Made by a program: the position numbers and the translations under genes
Assembly: GCA_020354665.1 (NCBI GenBank)
Contig: CP070653.1
Span: forward strand, 1,688,823-1,724,093
Direction of reading: 5' to 3'
DNA from: Burkholderiales bacterium
Lineage (GTDB): Bacteria > Pseudomonadota > Gammaproteobacteria > Burkholderiales > Burkholderiaceae_C
Length of the DNA: 35,271 bases
Shown here: positions 29,694-35,271 of the stretch, piece by piece
Numbering within the stretch: the stretch's first letter is position 1
How the letters are laid out: each line of letters starts with the position of its first letter
The notes under the pieces: generated by a model
What the model saw: only the letters and a program-made list of their open reading frames with translations
Told to the model about the DNA's origin: nothing
Database searches by the model: none

Positions 29694-30979
29694 CCGGCGC
29701 GCTTGATCCGCTTCAGATTGCGCTCGAGCCGGGCCAGCGCATCGGGGGCGCTCGCCCGTTGGCTCAGCACCGCGTGGGTGGTCTCCCAGAACTCGGTCGA
29801 GACCTTGTTGTAGTTCGTGCCCGTCACCTGCGAGGGACGTGCGACCGCGCTGGTGAACGTCTCGTACAGGCTGCCGAAGAACGGCACGGCCTTGAGCACC
29901 TCCGGGTCCTTGTACAGCGCGGCGATCGTCGGGTTGTACGAGGCGGTGATCGCGCGTCGCTTCTGCTCGTTGCGCGAGGTCAGGAACATCACCAGGTCGG
30001 CGGCCTGGGCCTGATTTTTCGAGTACTTGCTGACGGCGAGCTGCCAGCCACCCAGCGTGCCGGTGTGCTTGCCGCCCGTGCCACCGCGGGGCAGGGCGGC
30101 GACGCCGATCCGGCCCTTGACCGGGCTGTCGTCGCTGTGGCCAAGCGCCCAGGCGTACGGCCAGTTGCGCATGAATACGGCGTTGCCCGACTGAAACACG
30201 CCACGCGCTTCCTCCTCGCCGTAATTGAGCACGCCGTCGGGCGAGATCGTGCCGACCCAGCCGGCTGCAAGCGTCAGCGCCGCGGCTGCCTTGGCATTGT
30301 TGACGGTGATGTCGCCGCGGCCGTTGACGATCGCGCCGCCACCGAACGAATCGATCCACTCGAGCGCGTTGCAGGTCAGCCCCTCGTAGGCCTTGCCCTG
30401 CCAGACGAAACCCCACATCTTTTCGTTGCCCGCCTGCCGCTCGGCGTCCATCACCTTCTTCGCGATGCTCGTCAGTTCCTGCCAGGTGGCCGGCGGTTTC
30501 AGCCCGTACTTCTCGAGCAGATCCTTGCGGTAGTAGAGCAGGCCGGCGTCGGTGAACCAGGGTATCGCGACCAGCTTGCCGCCGATCGTGTTGTTGGCGA
30601 CGATGGCCGGGAAATGCGCGGTCTCGGCGCCCTTCGCGTAGCGCTTCAGGTCGATGAAATGCGAGCCGAGGATGCCCGGCCAGATCACATCGATCTGGAA
30701 CACGTCGATGTCGTCGGCGCCTGCGGCAAGCAGCTGCTGATACAGCGCGAGGCGATCCGACGTCGAGTTCGGCGTCGAGACGATCCTGACCTTCACGCCG
30801 GTCTGCTTCGACCACTGTTCGGCGCCTTCCTTGCAGACCTGCAATTCCTGCCCGACCGCGCCGCACGAAATCGCGATCTCGACGGCCACCGCGCTGGCCA
30901 GCGGAGCGAGCATCATCGCGGCGCCCGCAAAGACGCACTGAAGCGCAGACCACAGGCGCGCCGGTTGGCAATGCGGCAT
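29687..30979 (-). CDS. Sugar ABC transporter substrate-binding protein (MalE/ThuE-like, 430 aa)
   Basis: Family 1 extracellular solute-binding protein, first gene of the sugar operon. The start is the ATG at 30977-30979 behind a strong GAGGAG site. A signal peptide with a hydrophobic core (FAGAAMMLAPLASA) ends near residue 30-33. The mature part has FQIDVIWPGILGSHFIDLKR, PWFTDAGLLYYRKDLLEKYG and WGFVWQGKAYEGLTCNALEW, all close to the trehalose/maltose-binding ThuE and related alpha-glucoside binders. The nearby alpha-glucan genes fit such a substrate, but it is not proven. The gene is divergent from the nitrile hydratase operon across about 270 bp. Confidence 0.93.
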   Translation of the reverse strand: MPHCQPARLWSALQCVFAGAAMMLAPLASAVAVEIAISCGAVGQELQVCKEGAEQWSKQTGVKVRIVSTPNSTSDRLALYQQLLAAGADDIDVFQIDVIWPGILGSHFIDLKRYAKGAETAHFPAIVANNTIGGKLVAIPWFTDAGLLYYRKDLLEKYGLKPPATWQELTSIAKKVMDAERQAGNEKMWGFVWQGKAYEGLTCNALEWIDSFGGGAIVNGRGDITVNNAKAAAALTLAAGWVGTISPDGVLNYGEEEARGVFQSGNAVFMRNWPYAWALGHSDDSPVKGRIGVAALPRGGTGGKHTGTLGGWQLAVSKYSKNQAQAADLVMFLTSRNEQKRRAITASYNPTIAALYKDPEVLKAVPFFGSLYETFTSAVARPSQVTGTNYNKVSTEFWETTHAVLSQRASAPDALARLERNLKRIKRAGW

Positions 30980-31250
30980 CGGTGTCTCCTCGGGTATCGG
31001 TTGCCAGTCACCGCGGCCGGTCGAACGGCCGCAGCAGATGCGAGGGTAACCGCGCGCTGCGATTCGTTCCAGCGTCGTTGCGAAAGCGTGCGCCCGCCGT
31101 GCTCTTCGACCGGCCAGGAACCGCTGTGGTCGTGCGGCTATCATCGTCAGCGGGTGGACCGGCGTGACCGCTGCGCCGAGCACCGGGCCGGGGCCTCGTT
31201 GTGGCCGCGGCGAACGTGCGAGGTCCCCAACGCTCGATGGGTTGCAGCAG
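30980..31250. promoter_or_regulatory. Divergent region between the sugar-import and nitrile hydratase operons
   Basis: The longest gene-free stretch (271 bp) separates two divergent operons and should carry both promoters. On the minus side the GAGGAG ribosome site of the binding-protein gene is visible. On the plus side a TATCAT hexamer (31139-31144) resembles a -10 box, but no matching -35 box lies at the right distance. No operator repeat is evident. The call rests on gene arrangement. Confidence 0.45.
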
Positions 31251-31871
31251 ATGTCGGAACACGATCACGAAGACCACAGCGAACTCGGCGCGATGGACGT
31301 GCGCGTGCGTGCGTTGCAAAGCGTGCTCGCCGAGAAGGGCTACATCGACCCCGCCGCGCTCGACGTCCTGATCGACACCTACCAGACCAAGGTCGGGCCG
31401 CGCAATGGCGCGCGGGTCATTGCGCGCGCGTGGACGGACCCCGCCTTCCGCGAGTGGCTGCTGCGGGATGCGACGGCGGCAATCGAATCGCTGGGCTATA
31501 GCGGCCGGCAGGGCGAGCACATGGTCGCGCTCGAGAACACGCCGAGCTGCCACAACATGGTGGTGTGCACGTTGTGCAGCTGCTACCCGTGGCCGGTGCT
31601 CGGACTGCCGCCGACTTGGTACAAGAGCGCGCCGTACCGCTCGCGCGCGGTGCGCGATCCGCGCGGCGTCCTCGCGGATTTCGGGGTCACGCTGCCGGAG
31701 GACACCGAGATTCGCGTCTGGGACTCGACCTCCGAGGTGCGCTACCTCGTCGTGCCGATGCGACCACCGGGCACCGACGGGCTCGACGAGGACGCGCTCG
31801 CTGCGCTGGTGACGCGCGATTCGATGATCGGCACCGGCCTGCCGCTCGAGCCGCCGGCGCGCGCCAGATGA
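31251..31871 (+). CDS. nthA: Nitrile hydratase alpha subunit, cobalt type (206 aa)
   Basis: Catalytic metal-binding subunit of nitrile hydratase, which hydrates nitriles to amides. The metal-binding claw VCTLCSC has C106, C109, S110 and C111; Thr after the first Cys is the cobalt-type signature (iron enzymes have Ser). Cys 109 and 111 would be oxidised to sulfinic and sulfenic acids in the mature enzyme. The following [15 protein letters not shown] and [20 protein letters not shown] are typical. Tyr-Pro-Trp-Pro and the beta-partner gene downstream argue against the related thiocyanate hydrolase. The start is the ATG at 31251 ([13 protein letters not shown]). The length is normal. Three-gene order alpha-beta-activator is a known one for cobalt enzymes. 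Confidence 0.95.
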   Translation: MSEHDHEDHSELGAMDVRVRALQSVLAEKGYIDPAALDVLIDTYQTKVGPRNGARVIARAWTDPAFREWLLRDATAAIESLGYSGRQGEHMVALENTPSCHNMVVCTLCSCYPWPVLGLPPTWYKSAPYRSRAVRDPRGVLADFGVTLPEDTEIRVWDSTSEVRYLVVPMRPPGTDGLDEDALAALVTRDSMIGTGLPLEPPARAR

Positions 31872-31938
31872 GCCACGTGCCTCGCCGTTCCATGCGAACC
31901 ACCGCGCGACGGGAGCTTCAGTGCGTCGGAGGTCACCG

Positions 31939-32601
31939 GTGAGTTATGCGACGCACGCGGACCTTGGCGGCCGGCTCGGCTTCGGCCGCGTCGTCCCCGA
32001 GCCCGAGGGCGAGCTGTTCCATGCGTCGTGGGAGCCGGGGGTCCTCGCGCTCGTGTTGGCGATGGGCGCGACCGGCGCGTGGAACATCGACATGAGCCGC
32101 GCCGCGCGCGAGACGCTGCCCGACTACGACCGGCTGACGTATTACGAGATCTGGTTCGCCGCGTTGGTCAAGCTGCTCGCCGAGCGCCACCTGGTCGAGG
32201 CGGACGAGGCCGCGTCCGGTCGCGCGCTGCATGCAGCGCCGCCGCTCGATCGCCGGCTGGCCGCCGCTGACGTGGCCAGGGTGCTGGCCAAGGGCTCGCC
32301 GACTCTGCGCCCGGTGGCCCAGCGGGCGCGATACAAGGTCGGCGACCGCGTGCGCATGTATGCAGATGTGGTGCCGCACCACACGCGGCTGCCGGGCTAC
32401 GTGCGTGGCAAGCGGGGCGTGGTCGAGCGCGTGCACGGCGTGCACGTCTTCGCCGACGCCCATGCGCTGGGCCTCGGCGAGCAGCCGCATTGGCTCTATG
32501 GCGTGGTCTTCGACGGCCGCGACCTGTGGCCCGGCGACGCATCGGCCACCCGGCTCAAGGTCGGCGTCGATGCCTGGGAACCGTACCTGGAGCCGGCATG
32601 A
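31939..32601 (+). CDS. nthB: Nitrile hydratase beta subunit (220 aa)
   Basis: Partner subunit that covers the metal site. The start is a GTG at 31939 (VSYATHADLGGRLGFGRVV), 6 bp behind a good GGAGG site at 31929-31932; a longer GTG at 31921 has no such site. The N-terminal helical part (LGGRLGFGRVVPEPEGELFH, then WNIDMSRAARETLPDYDRLT) and the C-terminal SH3-like barrel (RYKVGDRVRM, LPGYVRGKRGVVERVHGVHV) match the family; the Arg in GYVRGKRG is in the region that contacts the oxidised cysteines. There is a 67 bp gap after alpha, and an ATGA overlap with the activator gene. Confidence 0.93.
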   Translation: MSYATHADLGGRLGFGRVVPEPEGELFHASWEPGVLALVLAMGATGAWNIDMSRAARETLPDYDRLTYYEIWFAALVKLLAERHLVEADEAASGRALHAAPPLDRRLAAADVARVLAKGSPTLRPVAQRARYKVGDRVRMYADVVPHHTRLPGYVRGKRGVVERVHGVHVFADAHALGLGEQPHWLYGVVFDGRDLWPGDASATRLKVGVDAWEPYLEPA

Positions 32602-32957
32602 CAACCGACGGGCCGGCGATCGATCCGCGCAGCGGCGACGCACCGACGTTTCGCGAGCCGTGGGAGGCGCAGGCGTTCGCGATCGTCGTCAAGCTCCATG
32701 AGCGCGGCCTCTTCACGTGGCGCGAATGGGCCGACGCGCTGGCCACGCAGATCGCGCGCGCGCAAGCCGAGGGCGACGCCGACCGCGGCGACACGTATTA
32801 CCACCACTGGCTCGCGGCGCTCGAATCGATCGTCGCGGCCAAGGGTGCGAGCTCGGCCCACGAATTGGCGCGCTACGCACAGGCGTGGGAGCACGCTGCC
32901 GAGCGCACGCCGCACGGCGAGCCGATCGAGCTGCAGCCGCACGACTTCGGGCGCTGA
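32598..32957 (+). CDS. Nitrile hydratase accessory (activator) protein (119 aa)
   Basis: Small protein of the nitrile hydratase activator family (p14K-like for cobalt enzymes). It resembles the N-terminal part of the beta subunit: FREPWEAQAFAIVVKLHERG, FTWREWADALATQI and TYYHHWLAALESIVAAKG. In known cobalt systems this protein carries an alpha subunit and delivers cobalt through subunit swapping. The start ATG at 32598 overlaps the beta stop codon (ATGA), which ensures coupled synthesis. The gene ends 23 bp before the convergent DUF1641 gene. No cobalt transporter or amidase gene follows. Confidence 0.9.
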   Translation: MTTDGPAIDPRSGDAPTFREPWEAQAFAIVVKLHERGLFTWREWADALATQIARAQAEGDADRGDTYYHHWLAALESIVAAKGASSAHELARYAQAWEHAAERTPHGEPIELQPHDFGR

Positions 32958-32980
32958 GGGCAGCGCCCGCGTCGTGCCGC

Positions 32981-33778
32981 TTACTTCTTGCCTGCGCCCC
33001 AGTCCTTGCGCATCTGCTTGCCGATGGAAAGCAGGAAGCGCAGCGTGTCCTGCGTTTCGGGGTCGCGCATCATGTGCCAGAGCCCGCCCAGACCACCGCT
33101 CGTCGGCGGCGCCTCGCGGCTCGCCGCCGCCGCCGCGTCGATCGACTGCAGCACATCCTGAACCGTTGTCAGCCGGTCGACGAGTTGGGGCAGCAGCGTG
33201 GCGATGCGCTCGAGGGCGCCGCTTTCCTGCATCCCTTCGAGCATGCTGACCACGTGCTCCGCGCCGCCGCGACTGAACCGGTCGAGCAGCGACAGGCCGT
33301 TGCCGGCGGTTTCGGCCAGGCGACCGACCATTTCGTCGGTCAGCGCGTCCTCGGCCGACGCGTAGACCCGGGCCAGCCGCGAGATCCGGTTCAGGTCGCC
33401 GTTGTTGACCAGCTCGGCGATGGCCGGGATCGCGCGTTCGAGCCCTGCGCGATTGACCTGGTCGAGCAGCGACAGGCCCTGGCCGATGGTGTCGGTCATG
33501 CGGCCGACCATTTCGTCGGTCAGCGCGTCCTCGGCCGAGGCGTAGACGCGGGCCAGCCGTGCGACCCGGTTCAAGTCGCCGTTGTTGACCATTTCGGCGA
33601 TCGCCGGGATTGCACGTGCCAAGCCGGCCCGGTTGACCTGGTCCATCAGGTCGATCGCTTCACCAGCCGTCGTCGCGAGCCGCGACACCATCTCGTCGGT
33701 GAGCGCAGCCCGCGCGGCCGCGACCACCTGCTGGACCTCGGCCTCGATCATCCTGCGTTCGTCCGTGGGTGCGTCCAT
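32981..33778 (-). CDS. DUF1641 domain protein with 60-residue tandem repeat (265 aa)
   Basis: Soluble, mainly helical protein. The ATG at 33776-33778 follows GGAGG. After a 25-residue start comes a 60-residue unit beginning LTDEM at residues 26, 86 and 146; the first two units are almost identical (for example DQVNRAGLARAIPAIAEMVN versus DQVNRAGLERAIPAIAELVN) and the third matches only its first 20 residues before diverging into a typical DUF1641 ending (LWHMMRDPETQDTLRFLLSI). DUF1641 proteins are often found with sulfide:quinone oxidoreductase or formate dehydrogenase genes, function unknown. Here it follows the flavoprotein gene by 16 bp. The repeat suggests recent internal duplication, possibly giving extra docking surface. 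Confidence 0.9.
   Translation of the reverse strand: MDAPTDERRMIEAEVQQVVAAARAALTDEMVSRLATTAGEAIDLMDQVNRAGLARAIPAIAEMVNNGDLNRVARLARVYASAEDALTDEMVGRMTDTIGQGLSLLDQVNRAGLERAIPAIAELVNNGDLNRISRLARVYASAEDALTDEMVGRLAETAGNGLSLLDRFSRGGAEHVVSMLEGMQESGALERIATLLPQLVDRLTTVQDVLQSIDAAAAASREAPPTSGGLGGLWHMMRDPETQDTLRFLLSIGKQMRKDWGAGKK
33344..33703 (-). repeat. 180-bp in-frame tandem duplication inside the DUF1641 gene
   Basis: Two 180-bp units (33524-33703 and 33344-33523) are in direct tandem and preserve the reading frame. DNA similarity is high: for instance 33509-33559 and 33329-33379 differ at only about two of 51 bases. A third, partial copy continues to about 33281 and then diverges. Confidence 0.9.
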
Positions 33779-33794
33779 AGCCGCCTCCTTCCGG

Positions 33795-34928
33795 TCAGAG
33801 CAGTCCGCGTGCCGAGATCCAGTACAGCTTGTTGTATGCCGTCTTGAACCAGTGCACGGCCTTGGTCGGCGGCTTGGGATCGGGCGGGTTCAGGTAGTCG
33901 AAGCTGGCGTAGGTCGCGCGGTCCTTGCCGGCCTCGATGAAGCAGAACACCTTGCCGTCGTAGTCGCGCACCGGCGAGCCGAGCTTGACCATCGCGGCGA
34001 TGTTTTCGCCAAGCGCCTCGGCCTCGAAGTGCGCGGTCGACCCCGCCTTGCTGATCGGCAGGTTGGTCGTGTCGCCGAGCACGAACACGTTCTTGCGCCC
34101 CTCCATGTTGAGCTGGTGGCGGTGTGTCGGGATCCAGCCGCCCGCGCCGAGCTTGTTCTTCTCGATCACCTCCATGCCACGGTGCATGGGGATCGTGATC
34201 AGCAGGTCGTACGGCGTCTCGCCGCCTTCCTCGCTGCGCACGACCTTGGCCTTGCCGTCGATCTCCTTCATGTTGAACAGCGTCTCGTAGCTGATGCCCA
34301 GGCGCTCGAACTCCGGGGTTGCCCACTTCGCGACGTTCTCGAGCGTGTGCACGCGGCCGATCGGGTAGGTGTAGTGCAGCTGCACCTTGTCGCGCATGCC
34401 GCGGTCGGCGAAGTAGTCGTGCAGCATGAAGATGATCTCGAGCGGCGCCATCGGGCACTTGTGCGGCACGCCCATCGCGATGACGACGCGCCCGCCCTGG
34501 AACGCCTGCAGCGCGCGAAACATCTTCACCGCCGACTCCTCGGTGTAGAACATGTGCGCGTTCTCGGCGAGTCCGGGGGTCAATTCGGGCGCCGGGCGCG
34601 AGCCGGTCGCGATCGCCATGACGTCGTAGTCGAAGGTCTTGCCGCTCTTGGTCTTGACGCGGTTGTTGTCGAGCATGAATTCCTCGACCGGATCGACGAA
34701 GAACGAGATGCCCGGCTCGAGCAGCGAGGCCTGATCCTTGTACAGCTCGTCGGGCGTCGCGCGCCCGATCGCCAGGTACAGCAGTCCCGGCTGGTACATG
34801 TGCTTGTCGGACGCGGACAGCATCGTCATCTTGACCTTGCCGGACCGCAGCTCGGAGGACAGGCGGCGCGCGAGGTTGTTTGCGAGGATCGTTCCGCCCA
34901 TGCCGCCACCGACGATCAGAATCTTCAT
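33795..34928 (-). CDS. sqr: Sulfide:quinone oxidoreductase-like FAD flavoprotein (377 aa)
   Basis: Two-dinucleotide-binding-domain flavoprotein. FAD binding is shown by the N-terminal MKILIVGGGMGGTILANNL and the second motif NVFVLGDTTNLP (280-291). The protein has only two cysteines, C158 (GVPHKCPMAP) and C329 (KVFCFIEAG), matching the redox pair of sulfide:quinone oxidoreductases, which oxidise sulfide to sulfur or polysulfide and pass electrons to quinone. The C-terminal aromatic helix AVHWFKTAYNKLYWISARGL could anchor it to the membrane. The start ATG at 34926-34928 has a GGAG site upstream. It lies between a TusA-family gene and DUF1641, a sulfur context. A general NADH dehydrogenase-like flavoprotein is less likely. 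Confidence 0.9.
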   Translation of the reverse strand: MKILIVGGGMGGTILANNLARRLSSELRSGKVKMTMLSASDKHMYQPGLLYLAIGRATPDELYKDQASLLEPGISFFVDPVEEFMLDNNRVKTKSGKTFDYDVMAIATGSRPAPELTPGLAENAHMFYTEESAVKMFRALQAFQGGRVVIAMGVPHKCPMAPLEIIFMLHDYFADRGMRDKVQLHYTYPIGRVHTLENVAKWATPEFERLGISYETLFNMKEIDGKAKVVRSEEGGETPYDLLITIPMHRGMEVIEKNKLGAGGWIPTHRHQLNMEGRKNVFVLGDTTNLPISKAGSTAHFEAEALGENIAAMVKLGSPVRDYDGKVFCFIEAGKDRATYASFDYLNPPDPKPPTKAVHWFKTAYNKLYWISARGLL

Positions 34929-34969
34929 GTCTCAGCTCCTTTCGTGTTTATGCATGGACCCCTGACTCG

Positions 34970-35200
34970 TCACTTCTTCTTCTTGACCGTGATGTGCCAC
35001 ACCCCGGCTTCTTCACGCGTGCCGATGAGTTCGTGTCCGACCTTGTTGACCCATTCGGGAACATCATGAGCCGAACCCTTGTCGGACGAAAGCAGTTCCA
35101 ATTCGTCGCCGACCTCGGCCAGCTTGATCCAGCTGATCAACTCCATCAACGGCCCGGGACAGAAGCTGCCTCGGGCATCGATCACTTTCTTTTCCGGCAT
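34970..35200 (-). CDS. TusA-family sulfurtransferase-like protein (76 aa)
   Basis: Small TusA/SirA fold protein. The conserved CPGPL motif starts at C14, the sulfur-carrying cysteine of the family (usual form C-P-x-P-L). The protein runs MPEKKVIDARGSFCPGPLME and ends WHITVKKKK, with the expected helix and strands and the family length of about 75 aa. Known members carry persulfide sulfur for tRNA thiolation, or sulfane sulfur in sulfur oxidation. Being upstream of the sulfide:quinone oxidoreductase gene by 41 bp, a role as acceptor of sulfane sulfur is more likely than tRNA thiolation. The start ATG at 35198-35200 follows an AGGAG site. Confidence 0.9.
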   Translation of the reverse strand: MPEKKVIDARGSFCPGPLMELISWIKLAEVGDELELLSSDKGSAHDVPEWVNKVGHELIGTREEAGVWHITVKKKK

Positions 35201-35271
35201 TGCATGCTCCTGCTAGGGTCTATTGACATATGAATCACGCCCGCGCCGGGGTGGCCAAGGGTTCAGGGGTC

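Noticed and set aside
31139-31144. TATCAT hexamer upstream of nthA, considered as a promoter -10 box
   Set aside because: No plausible -35 box lies 16-18 bp upstream; a single hexamer is expected by chance.
31251-31871. Thiocyanate hydrolase gamma subunit as alternative for nthA
   Set aside because: The beta and activator genes downstream and the [10 protein letters not shown] segment fit nitrile hydratase better.
35222-35235. AT-rich ATTGACATATGAAT upstream of the TusA-family gene, considered as an operator for a sulfide-responsive repressor
   Set aside because: The symmetry is imperfect (about 10 of 14 positions) and I cannot match it to a known operator; noted only as a possible site.

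Overview
The window is a dense, high-GC (roughly two thirds G+C by eye) bacterial chromosome segment. The layout, especially lptFG divergent from pepA-holC, a CysB-type regulator, a FimV-type protein and an HAAT-type amino-acid binding protein, together with the protein sequences, suggests a betaproteobacterium, probably of the order Burkholderiales. I see no rRNA, tRNA, insertion sequence, CRISPR array or prophage. No gene-free stretch exceeds about 270 bases.

Left part (1-4.5 kb): the truncated end of a Nu-class glutathione transferase gene, a divergent gene of unknown function, then a minus-strand lipid-catabolism group: a crotonase-like protein, an APH-type kinase and an acyl-CoA dehydrogenase. 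The last two match the two halves of the fused ACAD10/ACAD11 proteins and suggest breakdown of hydroxylated acids through a phosphorylated acyl-CoA. The crotonase lacks both usual catalytic glutamates.

Middle left (4.6-14.6 kb): a FimV-like inner-membrane protein without a visible LysM domain; a tightly coupled five-gene minus-strand operon lptF-lptG-cbiX-cysB-ybdL, joining lipopolysaccharide export with sulfur assimilation and methionine metabolism; divergently, only 27 bp away, pepA-holC; then a solitary LivK-type binding protein ending in a clear rho-independent terminator.

Centre (14.6-24.3 kb): a glycogen/alpha-glucan block. glgP-glgX-malQ on the minus strand (breakdown) diverge from glgC-glgA on the plus strand (synthesis), with an unrecognised, GNAT-like gene behind glgA. 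No branching enzyme gene (glgB) is in view. glgX carries an in-frame TAG at codon 44: its true start overlaps the glgP stop (ATGA), the reading frame stops after 43 codons, and the same frame continues intact for more than 650 codons.

Right (24.4-31 kb): a minus-strand sugar-import operon. It holds a periplasmic binding protein, two MalF/MalG-type permeases, an MFS transporter placed inside the operon, a UgpC/MalK-type ATPase, and a DUF1615 (YaiW-like) lipoprotein coupled by a TGATG overlap. The adjacent glycogen genes make an alpha-glucoside such as trehalose or maltose a reasonable, unproven substrate.

Far right (31.2-35.3 kb): a cobalt-type nitrile hydratase operon (alpha, beta, activator) on the plus strand, and a minus-strand sulfur group: a TusA-family protein, a sulfide:quinone oxidoreductase-like flavoprotein, and a DUF1641 protein built from a 60-residue tandem repeat.
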